A stretch of 64,000 bases of DNA, taken from the NCBI RefSeq assembly GCF_013409935.1, contig NZ_JACCCO010000001.1, positions 1,178,001 to 1,242,000 of the forward strand, in the 5' to 3' direction. Within the stretch, counting starts at the first letter, position 1, and every line of letters begins with the position of its first letter. The position numbers and the translations under genes were made by a program. Positions 16,198 to 25,202 of the stretch are shown here, piece by piece. Source of the stretch: Streptosporangium sandarakinum. Its GTDB lineage: Bacteria; Actinomycetota; Actinomycetes; Streptosporangiales; Streptosporangiaceae. Under the pieces are notes generated by a model that was given only the letters and a program-made list of their open reading frames with translations, searched no databases and had not been told where the DNA came from.

Positions 16198-17577
16198 GTG
16201 GCTGATGGCAGCGGCCCCTACGACATCGTCGTCCTGGGGGGCGGCAGCGGGGGGTATGCCTGCGCTCTGCGGGCCGCCGAGCTGGGCAAGAGCGTCGCGC
16301 TGATCGAGAAGGACAAGATCGGCGGCACCTGCCTGCACCGGGGGTGCATCCCCACCAAGACCCTCCTGCACTCGGCGGAAGTGGCCGACGAGACCCGGGA
16401 GAGCGCGGCGTTCGGCGTCCGGGCCCGTTTCGAGGGCATCGACATGAACGGCGTCCACGCGTTCAAGGACAAGATCGTCAACCGCGCCTGGAAGGGCGTG
16501 CAGGGCCTGCTCAAGAGCAAGGGCATCACGATCATCGAGGGTGAGGGCCGCCTGGTGGGCCCGAACCGCGTGGCCGTCGGCTCGGAGGTCTACGAGGGCC
16601 GCAACATCGTGCTGGCCACCGGCTCGGCGCCCCGGACGCTGCCCGGCCTGGAGATCGACGGCGAGCGGGTCATCACCAGCGAGCACGCCCTCAAGCTGGA
16701 CCGCGTTCCGAGCTCGGTGGTCGTCCTGGGCGGCGGCGTCATCGGCGTGGAGTTCGCCAGCGTCTGGCGTTCCTTCGGCGCCGAGGTGACGATCGTCGAG
16801 GCGCTGCCGCACCTGCTGCCCCTGGAGGAGGAGTCCAGCTCCAAGCTGCTGGAGCGGGCCTTCCGCCGCCGCGGCATCAAGCAGGAGCTGGGCGTCTTCT
16901 TCGAGAGCGTCAAGACGACCGACACCGGCGTGGTCGTCACGCTCGCCGGCGGCAAGACCCTCGACGCCGAACTGCTGCTCGTCGCCGTCGGCCGCGGCGC
17001 CGTCTCCTCCGGCATGGGCTTCGAGGAGGCCGGGATCGCGATCGAGCGCGGCACCGTCGTGGTGAACGAGTACTGCCAGACCAGTGTCCCGGGCGTCTAC
17101 GCGGTGGGCGACCTGATCCCCACCCTGCAGCTCGCCCACGCCGGTTTCGCCGAGGGCATCCTGGTGGCCGAGCACATCGCCGGGCTGAACCCGGTGCCGA
17201 TCGACTACGACGGCGTGCCGCGGATCACCTACTCCGACCCCGAGGTCGCCTCGGTCGGCATCACCTCCGCCCAGGCCCGGGAGCGCGGCCACGAGATCGT
17301 GGAGTTCACCTACGACCTGGCGGGCAACCCCAAGAGCCAGATCCTGCAGACGCAGGGCGCGGTCAAGGTCATCAGCGAGAAGGACGGCCCGGTGCTCGGC
17401 GTGCACATGGTCGGCCGCCGCGTCGGCGAGCTGGTGACCGAGGGTCAGCTGATCTACAACTGGGAGGCCCTGCCCTCCGAGGTCGCGCAGCTGATCCACG
17501 CCCATCCCACCCAGTCCGAGGCCGTCGGCGAGGCCATGCTGGCCCTGGCCGGCAAGCCGCTGCACGTCCACAACTAA
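16198..17577 (+). CDS. lpdA: Dihydrolipoyl dehydrogenase (E3)
   Basis: 459 aa flavoprotein that reoxidises the dihydrolipoyl groups of 2-oxo-acid dehydrogenase complexes with NAD. FAD-binding GGGSGGYACALRAAELG near 12-29, the redox disulfide C45/C50 in GGTCLHRGCIPTK, the NAD-binding VLGGGVIGVEFASVW, and the C-terminal HAHPTQSEAVGE with the catalytic His-Glu pair. AAGGAG lies 6 nt before the GTG start. sucB follows after 39 bp; this is a common actinobacterial pair. Confidence 0.97.
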   Translation: MADGSGPYDIVVLGGGSGGYACALRAAELGKSVALIEKDKIGGTCLHRGCIPTKTLLHSAEVADETRESAAFGVRARFEGIDMNGVHAFKDKIVNRAWKGVQGLLKSKGITIIEGEGRLVGPNRVAVGSEVYEGRNIVLATGSAPRTLPGLEIDGERVITSEHALKLDRVPSSVVVLGGGVIGVEFASVWRSFGAEVTIVEALPHLLPLEEESSSKLLERAFRRRGIKQELGVFFESVKTTDTGVVVTLAGGKTLDAELLLVAVGRGAVSSGMGFEEAGIAIERGTVVVNEYCQTSVPGVYAVGDLIPTLQLAHAGFAEGILVAEHIAGLNPVPIDYDGVPRITYSDPEVASVGITSAQARERGHEIVEFTYDLAGNPKSQILQTQGAVKVISEKDGPVLGVHMVGRRVGELVTEGQLIYNWEALPSEVAQLIHAHPTQSEAVGEAMLALAGKPLHVHN

Positions 17578-17616
17578 CCACCGGCCCTCACTCGGAAAGC
17601 ACGAGAGAAGACACCA

Positions 17617-19062
17617 ATGCCGAAGTCCGTACAGATGCCCCAGCTCGGCGAGAGCGTCACCGAGGGCACCGTCACCCGCTGGCTGAAGAAGGAAGGCGAG
17701 CGCGTCGAGGCCGACGAGCCGCTCCTCGAAGTCTCGACCGACAAGGTCGACACCGAGATCCCCTCCCCGGCGTCGGGCGTCCTCACCAAGATCGTCGTCG
17801 GTGAGGACGAGACCGTCGAGGTCGGCGCCGAGCTGGCGATCATCGACGAGGGCGGCACGGCCGCCGCGGCCCCGGCCCAGGAGGCCGCCCCGGCCCCCGA
17901 GCCGGAGCCGCAGCCCGAGCCCGAGCCCGAGCCGGCCCAGCCGATCTCGTCGATCCCGCAGCCCGCCCCGCAGGCGCCCGCCCCGGCCCCGCAGCCGCAG
18001 GTCCAGGCTCCCGCCCCGGCCCCGGCCCCCGCGCCGCAGGCCCCGGCTCCGCAGCAGGCGCCCGCCCCGCAGCAGCAGGCCCCGCAGGCTCCGGCCGGCG
18101 AGAGCCCCTACGTCACGCCGCTGGTGCGCAAGCTCGCCAGCGAGCACAACGTCGACCTGGAGACGCTGAACGGCACCGGCGTCGGCGGCCGCATCCGCAA
18201 GCAGGACGTCCTGGAGGCCGCCCGCAACCAGCGCGAGCAGGTCCAGGCTCCCGCCCCGCAGGCCGCCGCCCCGCAGGCGCAGCAGGCCCCGCAGGCCGCC
18301 GCCCCGGCTCCCGAGCCGGTCGCGGTGGACACCACGCTGCGCGGCCGCACCGAGAAGATGTCGCGGCTGCGTCAGACCATCGCCAAGCGCATGGTGGAGT
18401 CGCTGCAGGTCTCGGCCCAGCTCACCACCGTGGTCGAGGTCGACGTCACCAAGATCGCGCGGCTGCGCGACCAGGCGAAGGCCGAGTTCCAGCGGCGCGA
18501 GGGCGTCAAGCTGTCGTTCATGCCGTTCTTCGCCCTCGCCACCATCGAGGCGCTCAAGCAGCACCCGAAGCTGAACGCCACGATCAACAGCGAGACCAAC
18601 GAGGTCACCTACTTCGACGCCGAGCACCTGGCCTTCGCGACCGACACCGAGCGCGGCCTGATCGTCCCGGTGATCAAGGACGCCGGTGACCTCAACATCG
18701 CGGGCCTGGCCCGCAAGATCGCCGACCTGGCCGAGCGCACCCGCACCAACAAGGTGAGCCCGGACGAGCTGACCGGCGGCACGTTCACGCTGACCAACAC
18801 CGGCAGCCGCGGCGCGCTGTTCGACACGCCGATCCTCAACCAGCCGCAGGTCGGCATGCTGGGCACCGGCGCGGTCGTCAAGCGCCCGGTCGTCGTGGAC
18901 ACCCCCGAGGGCGAGGTCATCGCCGTCCGCTCGATGGTGTACCTCGCGCTCAGCTACGACCACCGCCTGGTCGACGGCGCCGACGCCGCCCGCTTCCTGA
19001 CGACGATCAAGCGTCGCCTGGAGGAGGGCCGCTTCGAGAACCAGCTGGGCCTGAACGCCTAG
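17617..19062 (+). CDS. sucB: 2-oxoglutarate dehydrogenase E2 / dihydrolipoyl acyltransferase
   Basis: 481 aa. One lipoyl domain (1-80; lipoylated K43 in [10 protein letters not shown]), a long Ala/Pro/Gln linker (about 85-160), a peripheral-subunit-binding domain (about 165-205, [19 protein letters not shown]), a second Ala/Pro linker, and the acyltransferase domain with catalytic H449 in DHRLVDG. Many actinobacterial homologues carry two or more lipoyl domains; here only one is seen. Whether the partner E1 is 2-oxoglutarate- or branched-chain-specific cannot be told from this window, as no E1 gene is present. Confidence 0.92.
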   Translation: MPKSVQMPQLGESVTEGTVTRWLKKEGERVEADEPLLEVSTDKVDTEIPSPASGVLTKIVVGEDETVEVGAELAIIDEGGTAAAAPAQEAAPAPEPEPQPEPEPEPAQPISSIPQPAPQAPAPAPQPQVQAPAPAPAPAPQAPAPQQAPAPQQQAPQAPAGESPYVTPLVRKLASEHNVDLETLNGTGVGGRIRKQDVLEAARNQREQVQAPAPQAAAPQAQQAPQAAAPAPEPVAVDTTLRGRTEKMSRLRQTIAKRMVESLQVSAQLTTVVEVDVTKIARLRDQAKAEFQRREGVKLSFMPFFALATIEALKQHPKLNATINSETNEVTYFDAEHLAFATDTERGLIVPVIKDAGDLNIAGLARKIADLAERTRTNKVSPDELTGGTFTLTNTGSRGALFDTPILNQPQVGMLGTGAVVKRPVVVDTPEGEVIAVRSMVYLALSYDHRLVDGADAARFLTTIKRRLEEGRFENQLGLNA

Positions 19063-19081
19063 TCACTCCGGTTCCCCGTTC

Positions 19082-19112
19082 CGGGCCGGTCCGCGTCACG
19101 CGGACCGGCCCG
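19082..19112 (+). terminator. sucB terminator hairpin
   Basis: CGGGCCGGTCCGCG (19082-19095), loop TCA, CGCGGACCGGCCCG (19099-19112): perfect 14-bp stem followed by GTCCGTTTCTCCC. Confidence 0.85.
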
Positions 19113-19287
19113 GTCCGTTTCTCCCGGGACCCCGGCGGCCCGGGTTCCGGTACGGCCGCGCCCGGCTGCCCCGGAATCCCCGGTCGCCGCCACGGCGCCG
19201 CGTGCCCGCCGTCCCCGGGTTCCGGTACGGCGGCGCCCGGGTGAATCCGGCGGCCTCCGCCTTCCGAAGACCGGAGGGGAGGTCGAT

Positions 19288-19293
19288 TACATT
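19288..19293 (+). promoter_or_regulatory. -10 box of the TIGR01777 gene (leaderless)
   Basis: TACATT, 7 nt before ATG 19301; supports this start rather than the longer open frame from 19202. Confidence 0.6.
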
Positions 19294-19300
19294 GGACGGT

Positions 19301-20194
19301 ATGACGATCATCGTGACCGGCTCGTCCGGCCTGCTGGGATCCGCCCTGGTCCGGTCCCTGCGGGCCGACGGCACACGGGTGGTCAGGCTCGTACGGCGGG
19401 CGCCGCAGGGCCCGGACGAGGCGTTCTGGGACCCGGCGGAGGGGACTCTCGACCCGGCCGTGCTGGAGGGCGCCCGCGCCGTGGTCCACCTCGCCGGGGC
19501 GGGCATCGGCGACCGGCGCTGGAACGAGGAGTACAAGCGCGAGATCGTCCGCAGCCGGGTGGAGGGGACCGCGACCGTCGCCAGGGCCCTGGCGGGGCTG
19601 CCGGCCGGGCCGGCGCTGCTGTCGGCCTCGGCGACCGGCTTCTACGGCGACACCGGCGACCGTGAGGTGGACGAGACGTCCCCGGCGGGCTCCGGCTTCC
19701 TCGCCCGGGACGTGGTGGTGCCCTGGGAGGCCGCGACCCGGCCCGCCGCAGAGGCGGGCGTCCGGGTGGCGCTGCTGCGCACCGGGCTGGTGCTGAGCCG
19801 CGACGGTGGCCTGCTGACCAGGATCCTGCCCCTCTTCCGGGCCGGGACGGGCGCCCCGCTGGGGTCGGGCCGGCAGTACATGTCGTGGATCTCCCTCGAC
19901 GACTGGGTGGGGGCCGTGCGGTACATTCTGAACGACCCGGAGATGTCGGGGCCGGTCAACCTCACCGCGCCGGAACCGGTGACCAACGAGCGGTTCACCA
20001 GGGCGCTCGGGCGGGCCGTGCACCGGCCGACGATGCCGGTGGCCGTACCCGGCTTCATGTTGCGCGCGGTCCTCGGCGAGTTCGCCGAGGAGGGCGTGCT
20101 GATCGGCCAGCGGGTGCTGCCGCGGCGGCTGCTGGAGGCGGGGTACTCGTTCCGGCATATCCGTCTCGACGACGCACTCGCCGCCGTACTCTAG
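19301..20194 (+). CDS. TIGR01777 family NAD(P)-binding epimerase-like protein
   Basis: 297 aa extended short-chain dehydrogenase (SDR39U1/YfcH type). Rossmann motif IIVTGSSGLLGSALVRSL at the N-terminus, VVHLAGAGIGDRRW, SASATGFYGDTGD (active-site Tyr in GFYG) and the C-terminal DUF1731-like block GQRVLPRRLLEAGYSFR. The substrate of this family is unknown. Confidence 0.92.
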   Translation: MTIIVTGSSGLLGSALVRSLRADGTRVVRLVRRAPQGPDEAFWDPAEGTLDPAVLEGARAVVHLAGAGIGDRRWNEEYKREIVRSRVEGTATVARALAGLPAGPALLSASATGFYGDTGDREVDETSPAGSGFLARDVVVPWEAATRPAAEAGVRVALLRTGLVLSRDGGLLTRILPLFRAGTGAPLGSGRQYMSWISLDDWVGAVRYILNDPEMSGPVNLTAPEPVTNERFTRALGRAVHRPTMPVAVPGFMLRAVLGEFAEEGVLIGQRVLPRRLLEAGYSFRHIRLDDALAAVL

Positions 20195-20245
20195 GGTCCG
20201 TTTCGCCAGGGTCCGTTTCCGCCGAAGTCACCGGGAGATCAACAT

Positions 20246-20983
20246 ATGGGCAGGTCCGGGCAGTCGCACATCCTCGCCATCGGGGGCGGCTCCTTCCGCC
20301 AGACCGAGCGTCACGGGTTCATCGAGGCGAGCCCTCTGCTGCGCTACGCCCTCGACCTGACCGGGCAGGACCGCCCCAGGCTGGGCCTGCTGGCCACCGC
20401 CACGGGTGACGACGCCGACTGGCTGCTGAAGATGTACGGCGCGTTCCGCGACTGGGACGTCGAGGTCAGCCACCTGACCGTGTTCCCGATGCCCAACGTC
20501 GCCGACCCGCGCGAGTGGATCCTCAGCCAGGACGCCATCTACGTCAGCGGCGGCAGCGTGGCCAACCTCGCGGCGCTGTGGCGGCTGCACGGCCTGGACG
20601 ACGCGTTCGCCGAGGCGTGGCGGGCGGGCGTGGTGCTGTCCGGGCAGAGCGCCGGGGCGCTGTGCTGGCACGTGGGCGGCAACACCGACTCCTTCGGCCC
20701 CGAGCTCCGGGTGTGGGCCGACGGCCTCGGGCTGCTCCCCTACTCCTGCGGCGTGCACTACGACTCCGACCCGCAGCGCCGCGAGCTGCTGCACGGGTCG
20801 GTGGCCTCGGGCGAGCTGCCGGGCGGCTACGCCGCCGACGAGGGCGTCGGGCTGCACTACGTCGGCACCGAGTTCATCCAGGCCGTCACCGTCTCCCCGA
20901 AGGGCTACGCCTACCGGGTCGAGCACGACGGCGCCGGAGGGGTCAAAGAGCTCCGCATCGAGCCCCGGCTTCTCACCGCATGA
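20246..20983 (+). CDS. Peptidase E-like protein (S51)
   Basis: 245 aa. S51 peptidases cleave Asp-X dipeptides or, in the cyanophycinase branch, beta-aspartyl dipeptides. Nucleophile S135 in [11 protein letters not shown], with [12 protein letters not shown] at the N-terminus and [27 protein letters not shown] precedes the ATG. Length is typical. Specificity not determined. Confidence 0.88.
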   Translation: MGRSGQSHILAIGGGSFRQTERHGFIEASPLLRYALDLTGQDRPRLGLLATATGDDADWLLKMYGAFRDWDVEVSHLTVFPMPNVADPREWILSQDAIYVSGGSVANLAALWRLHGLDDAFAEAWRAGVVLSGQSAGALCWHVGGNTDSFGPELRVWADGLGLLPYSCGVHYDSDPQRRELLHGSVASGELPGGYAADEGVGLHYVGTEFIQAVTVSPKGYAYRVEHDGAGGVKELRIEPRLLTA

Positions 20984-20999
20984 GCGGGGCCGGGTCAAC

Positions 21000-21005
21000 T
21001 ACTCT
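21000..21005 (+). promoter_or_regulatory. -10 box of lipB (leaderless)
   Basis: TACTCT ends 6 nt before GTG 21012. Confidence 0.65.
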
Positions 21006-21011
21006 TGGTAC

Positions 21012-21689
21012 GTGAGTGACCTGGCGATAGTCCGTCTCGGTGTCGACTTCCCCTACGAACAGGCTTGGGATCTTCAGCGGCGGCTCCACGCCCGCCGGGT
21101 GGCCGGTGAGATCCCCGACACCTGCCTGCTGCTCGAACACGCGCCGGTCTACACGGCCGGCAAGCGCACCGCCCCCGGCGAACGGCCCACGGACGGCACC
21201 CCGGTCATCGACGTCGACCGGGGCGGCCGGATCACCTGGCACGGTCCCGGCCAGCTCGTCGGCTACCCCATCGTCAAGCTCGGCGGGCCGCTCGACGTGG
21301 CCTCCTACGTCCGGCTGCTGGAGGAGACCCTGCTCGGCGTCTGCGCCGACTTCGGGGTGCCCGCCGTACAGGTGCCGGGGCGCAGCGGCGTCTGGGTGGC
21401 CGGCGACCCGTCGCACGGGCTGCCGGACCGCCGGGTCGGCGCGGTGGGCATCCGGGTGTCGCGGGGCGTGACGATGCACGGGTTCTCGCTCGACTGCGCC
21501 AACGACCCGAGCTGGTACAACCGGATCGTCCCGTGCGGGATCAGCGACGCCGGGGTGTCCTCGCTGTCGGCCGAGACCGGCCGCCGGATCGTGGTGGACG
21601 AGGTCACGCCGTACGCCGAGAAGCGCCTGGCCGAGGCGCTCGGCGCGCGGGCCTTCGAGCTGTTCGAGGAGGACCTCTTCCGCCGCTAG
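21012..21689 (+). CDS. lipB: Octanoyltransferase LipB
   Basis: 225 aa. Transfers octanoyl from acyl carrier protein to lipoyl domains, the first step of lipoate assembly; LipA at 21848 does the next. Family blocks are [25 protein letters not shown] and [16 protein letters not shown] with the catalytic C175. The partner lysine of the characterised Cys/Lys dyad (K142 in the M. tuberculosis enzyme, in RKVAAIG) is Arg141 here (DRRVGAVG). The rest of the fold looks normal, so it may still be active; see findings. Confidence 0.94.
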   Translation: MSDLAIVRLGVDFPYEQAWDLQRRLHARRVAGEIPDTCLLLEHAPVYTAGKRTAPGERPTDGTPVIDVDRGGRITWHGPGQLVGYPIVKLGGPLDVASYVRLLEETLLGVCADFGVPAVQVPGRSGVWVAGDPSHGLPDRRVGAVGIRVSRGVTMHGFSLDCANDPSWYNRIVPCGISDAGVSSLSAETGRRIVVDEVTPYAEKRLAEALGARAFELFEEDLFRR

Positions 21690-21834
21690 GCGCGCCGGTG
21701 GGGCGGCCCGGGAGGCGGGGCCGGGGAACCTCGGGCCGGGGGCGGGGTCCGAGGGCCCGATCCGCCGCGCGGGGCGGGCGGCGCGCCGCAGGTCGCCACG
21801 GGGTACCGGGTGCGTCCGCTGTCCGCCGGGGACA

Positions 21835-21840
21835 TAAGCT
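21835..21840 (+). promoter_or_regulatory. -10 box of lipA (leaderless)
   Basis: TAAGCT ends 7 nt before GTG 21848; fixes the start although the open frame runs back to 21533. Confidence 0.65.
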
Positions 21841-21847
21841 GAATGGC

Positions 21848-22777
21848 GTGACCGTTGCTCCTGAAGGCCGAAAGCTCCTCCGCCTGGAGGTTCGCAACAG
21901 CCAGACCCCCATCGAGCGCAAGCCCCCGTGGATCAAGACCCGGCTGAAGACGGGCCCTGAGTACACCGAGCTGAAGTCGCTGGTGAAACGCGAGGGTCTG
22001 CACACGGTTTGCGAAGAGGCCGGCTGTCCTAACATCTACGAGTGCTGGGAGGACCGCGAGGCCACGTTCCTCATCGGCGGCGACCAGTGCACCCGGCGCT
22101 GTGACTTCTGCCAGATCGACACCGGAAAGCCCGCCGAGTACGACACCGACGAGCCGCGCAGGGTCGCCGAGTCGGTCCAGCAGATGGGCCTGCGCTACGC
22201 CACCGTGACCGGCGTCGCCCGCGACGACCTGCCCGACGGCGGCGCGTGGCTGTACGCGGAGACCGCCCGGCAGATCCACGCGATGGTGCCCGGCTGCGGC
22301 GTCGAGCTGCTGGTGCCCGACTTCAACGGCGACCAGGCCCAGCTGGAGGAGGTCTTCTCCGCCCGGCCCGAGGTGTTCGCCCACAACATCGAGACCGTGC
22401 CGCGGATCTTCAAGCGCATCCGTCCCGCGTTCCGCTACGAGCGGTCCCTGGAAGTGATCACCAAGGCCCGGCGGGCCGGTCTGGTGACCAAGTCCAACCT
22501 GATCCTCGGCATGGGCGAGGAGCGCGAGGAGGTCCTGCAGGCCATGCGCGACCTCCACGAGGCCGGGTGCGACCTGCTGACCGTCACCCAGTACCTCCGC
22601 CCCACCCCGCGCCACCACCCGGTGGACCGCTGGGTGAAGCCGGAGGAGTTCGTCGAGCTGCAGAAGGAGGCCGAGGCCATCGGCTTCGCCGGGGTCCTGT
22701 CCGGCCCGCTGGTCCGCTCCTCCTACCGCGCCGGCCGTCTGTACCAGCAGGCCATCGAGGCCCGCCAGAACGCCTGA
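21848..22777 (+). CDS. lipA: Lipoyl synthase LipA
   Basis: 309 aa radical-SAM enzyme that inserts two sulfurs into protein-bound octanoyl groups. Auxiliary cluster cysteines C55, C60, C66 ([12 protein letters not shown]), radical-SAM cluster C81, C85, C88 (CTRRCDFC), and the C-terminal RSSYRAG serine that ligates the auxiliary cluster. Next to lipB; together they supply the cofactor for the SucB lipoyl domain encoded 3 kb upstream. Confidence 0.98.
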   Translation: MTVAPEGRKLLRLEVRNSQTPIERKPPWIKTRLKTGPEYTELKSLVKREGLHTVCEEAGCPNIYECWEDREATFLIGGDQCTRRCDFCQIDTGKPAEYDTDEPRRVAESVQQMGLRYATVTGVARDDLPDGGAWLYAETARQIHAMVPGCGVELLVPDFNGDQAQLEEVFSARPEVFAHNIETVPRIFKRIRPAFRYERSLEVITKARRAGLVTKSNLILGMGEEREEVLQAMRDLHEAGCDLLTVTQYLRPTPRHHPVDRWVKPEEFVELQKEAEAIGFAGVLSGPLVRSSYRAGRLYQQAIEARQNA

Positions 22778-22939
22778 GGCCGCCGTACGGCCCGCCGTAC
22801 CGCCGCGTGCCCGCGCCGCCGTACGGCTCCCGGCCGCGCCTGCCGTGTGCCCGCGTCACCGTGTACCCGCGGCGGCGCGGGCGGGGGCCGGGCCGGTCGG
22901 CCATCAGGTCACGTTTTCATCTCTTGCCCACTCGATTTG

Positions 22940-22945
22940 TATCCT
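22940..22945 (+). promoter_or_regulatory. -10 box of the DUF4191 gene (leaderless)
   Basis: TATCCT, 8 nt before ATG 22954, in a short AT-rich stretch. Confidence 0.5.
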
Positions 22946-22953
22946 TCATAACT

Positions 22954-23634
22954 ATGGCGAAGAAGCCCGAAGACCAAGAGCGCCCGGGGCGCGTCAAGCA
23001 GCTCCGCATGATCGCTCAGATCATCAAGCAGGCCAACCCCAAGGGGATGCCGATCGTCTACGCGTCGGCGCTCGGCACGCTTGTGCTGTTCGTCGTGCTC
23101 GGTCTGGTCACGGGCTGGTTCTGGTACCTCCTCCTCATCGGGGTGATGGCGGCCCTCATCGTCGGGCTGGTCGTCTTCGGCCAGCTCGCCCAGCGGGCCC
23201 AGTACTCCATGCTGCAGGGCCAGCCGGGCGCCGCCGCGGCGATCCTGCAGAGCATGCGCGGCAACTGGGAGGTGACCCCGGCCGTCGCGGTCAACCGCGA
23301 CCAGGACATCGTGCACCGCGTGGTCGGCTACCCCGGCATCGTCCTGGTCTCCGAGGGGCCGGGCTCGCGGGTGCAGCGGATGCTCGTCGCGGAGAAGAAG
23401 CGCGTCCAGCGGGTCGCGCTCGACGTCCCGGTCTACGACATCCAGTCCGGTGACGGCGAGGGGCAGATCCCGATCGGCAAGCTGCAGCGGCACCTGATGA
23501 AGCTGCCGCGCAACCTCAAGAAGCCCGCCGTCTACGAGGTCAACAACCGGCTGAAGGCGCTCCCGCAGACGCTGCCGATGCCCAAGGGCCCGCTGCCGCG
23601 CGGCGGCCGGATGCCCCGCCCGAAGATGCGCTGA
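22954..23634 (+). CDS. DUF4191 family membrane protein
   Basis: 226 aa. A basic N-terminus (MAKKPEDQERPGRVKQLRMI), two close transmembrane helices (about 31-50 and 55-77), and a cytosolic C-terminal domain ending in a Pro/Arg-rich tail. The block YSMLQGQPGAAAAILQSMRG is typical. Located after lipA as in many actinobacteria, where the family is conserved but of unknown function. Confidence 0.88.
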   Translation: MAKKPEDQERPGRVKQLRMIAQIIKQANPKGMPIVYASALGTLVLFVVLGLVTGWFWYLLLIGVMAALIVGLVVFGQLAQRAQYSMLQGQPGAAAAILQSMRGNWEVTPAVAVNRDQDIVHRVVGYPGIVLVSEGPGSRVQRMLVAEKKRVQRVALDVPVYDIQSGDGEGQIPIGKLQRHLMKLPRNLKKPAVYEVNNRLKALPQTLPMPKGPLPRGGRMPRPKMR

Positions 23635-23649
23635 CGGGCCGGCCCGCCG

Positions 23650-24456
23650 ATGGACCTCGCAGGGGTGGCACGACACCGGGTGGACGCCGCCGGCACCTCC
23701 CGGGCCAACCGCGGCTGGTGGGACTCCGCCGCCGACGACTACCAGGCCGAGCACGGCGGGTTCCTGCGCGACGCGGGCTTCGTCTGGTGCCCGGAGGGCC
23801 TGGACGAGGCCGACGCGCGCCTGCTGGGCGACGTCGAGGGCAAGGACGTCCTGGAGATCGGCTGCGGAGCCGGGCAGTGCGGCCGGTGGCTGGCCGCGCG
23901 GGGCGCCAGGGTCGCGGCCTTCGACCTGTCCTTCCGCCAGCTCCAGCACTCCCGCCGGATCGACCTGGGCGGCGACGGCGGCGAGCCGCTGCCGGTGGTC
24001 CAGGCCGACGCCGAGGCCATGCCGTTCGCCGGGGAGTCGTTCGACCTGGCGTGCTCGGCGTACGGCGCGCTGCCGTTCGTCGCCGACGCCGGGGCGGTGC
24101 TCCGCGAGGCCCGCCGGGTGCTGCGTCCCGGTGGGCGCCTGGTCTTCTCGGTCAGCCACCCGATCCGCTGGGCCTTCCCCGACGACCCGGGCCCGCGCGG
24201 CCTGACCGCCGACCGGTCCTACTTCGACCGCTCCCCGTACGTGGAGATCGGCGACGACGGGCGGCCGTCCTACGTCGAGCACCACCGCACGCTGGCCGAC
24301 TGGATCGGGCACGTCGTCGCCTCCGGGCTGGTCCTGGAGGGGCTGGTGGAGCCGGAGTGGCCGGACGGCCACGAGCGCGAGTGGGGCGGCTGGAGCCCGC
24401 TGCGCGGCCGTCACCTGCCGGGCACCGCGATCTTCAGCTGCGCCCGGCCCGCCTGA
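23650..24456 (+). CDS. Class I SAM-dependent methyltransferase
   Basis: 268 aa. Motif I VLEIGCGAGQCGRWLA (about 66-81), then AFDLS, DAEAMPFAGESFD (motif IV region) and LREARRVLRPGGRLVFSVSHP. The N-terminal ANRGWWDSAADDYQAEHGGFL is typical of an actinobacterial small-molecule group of unknown substrate. Starts 15 bp after the DUF4191 gene, so co-transcribed. Confidence 0.88.
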   Translation: MDLAGVARHRVDAAGTSRANRGWWDSAADDYQAEHGGFLRDAGFVWCPEGLDEADARLLGDVEGKDVLEIGCGAGQCGRWLAARGARVAAFDLSFRQLQHSRRIDLGGDGGEPLPVVQADAEAMPFAGESFDLACSAYGALPFVADAGAVLREARRVLRPGGRLVFSVSHPIRWAFPDDPGPRGLTADRSYFDRSPYVEIGDDGRPSYVEHHRTLADWIGHVVASGLVLEGLVEPEWPDGHEREWGGWSPLRGRHLPGTAIFSCARPA

Positions 24457-24489
24457 CCGCCGCGCCGTACCCTTTCTGCGCCGCGGAGC

Positions 24490-24951
24490 TCAGATGCGCA
24501 CGACCACGGTGCCGGCCGTGCGGTCGTGCAGGCCGCGCTGGTCGCGGTCCCAGATCATGGCCGGTACGGCCAGGCAGAGCAGCACGGTCCGCACCACCAC
24601 GGAGAGGAAGGGCGGCCGTCCGCCGCCGAGCGCGGCGACCCGGATCCCGAGCAGGCGCATGCCGAGGGTCGTGCCGATCGTGCCGACCAGCAGGATGTAC
24701 TCGGCCGCCAGGACCAGGAGCGGGATCCAGCTTCCCTGGGTGGGGTCGATCCGCAGCAGCCCCTGGGTGATGGCCCAGGCGCAGATCAGCCAGTCGATCA
24801 CCAGCGCGCCGAGCCTGCGGCCGAACCCCGCGACCGACCCGCTGCCGTGCTCGGGCAGGCCGAGCCGTTCCCCCGGGTGACCGAGGTCGACTCCTGCCGA
24901 TCGGACGCCGCCGAGCCACGTCTGGGTCCAGCGGGGTTGCCTGCTGCTCAT
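24490..24951 (-). CDS. RDD family membrane protein
   Basis: 153 aa. RDD-type motif in [19 protein letters not shown], then membrane helices (about 50-70, 80-102, 118-135) and the family ending [15 protein letters not shown]. The start at 24951 is chosen because TACCTT (24963-24958) lies 6 nt before it; the open frame runs back to 25053 but that part is low complexity. Convergent with the methyltransferase. Role unknown; a few RDD proteins are ion transporters. Confidence 0.85.
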   Translation of the reverse strand: MSSRQPRWTQTWLGGVRSAGVDLGHPGERLGLPEHGSGSVAGFGRRLGALVIDWLICAWAITQGLLRIDPTQGSWIPLLVLAAEYILLVGTIGTTLGMRLLGIRVAALGGGRPPFLSVVVRTVLLCLAVPAMIWDRDQRGLHDRTAGTVVVRI

Positions 24952-24957
24952 GCCCCA

Positions 24958-24963
24958 AAGGTA
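24958..24963 (-). promoter_or_regulatory. -10 box of the RDD gene (leaderless)
   Basis: TACCTT on the minus strand, 6 nt before ATG 24951. Confidence 0.6.
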
Positions 24964-25113
24964 TCCGCCCGCGCCGCCGCCCTCGAATCCGCCCGCGCCG
25001 GTTACCGGGACCGTACGGACGAGAGTCGGCGACGGGACGTGAAACTCCGGCAAAAGTCGATGTATCAGCGCAACCGGGCGTGTCCGGGCGGCTACCGTGG
25101 ACGGAGGTCGTGC

Positions 25114-25151
25114 TTAACATGAGTGAAACAGTCGAGACACGGAGTGGTAAC
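25114..25151 (+). promoter_or_regulatory. GlnR operator upstream of glnA
   Basis: TTAAC (25114-25118), N6, GAAAC (25125-25129), N6, GACAC (25136-25140), N6, GTAAC (25147-25151). This is the full a-b-a-b GlnR box (consensus gTnAC-n6-GaAAc repeated), with exact 11-bp periodicity, about 52 bp before the glnA start. Confidence 0.85.
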
Positions 25152-25202
25152 GGCGCAGTCCTACGTTCGGCACTGTCAGCCCGTGTCCCTTGGGAGGTTC
25201 GC

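Noticed and set aside
15937..18963. 1008-codon open frame antisense to lpd and sucB
   Set aside because: Shadow of high-GC coding on the other strand; its translation is Arg/Asp/Leu-rich without any domain, while the plus strand encodes clear enzymes.
25080..25202. Earlier start for glnA
   Set aside because: This stretch holds the GlnR operator; GTG 25203 has a good ribosome-binding site and matches the known protein start.
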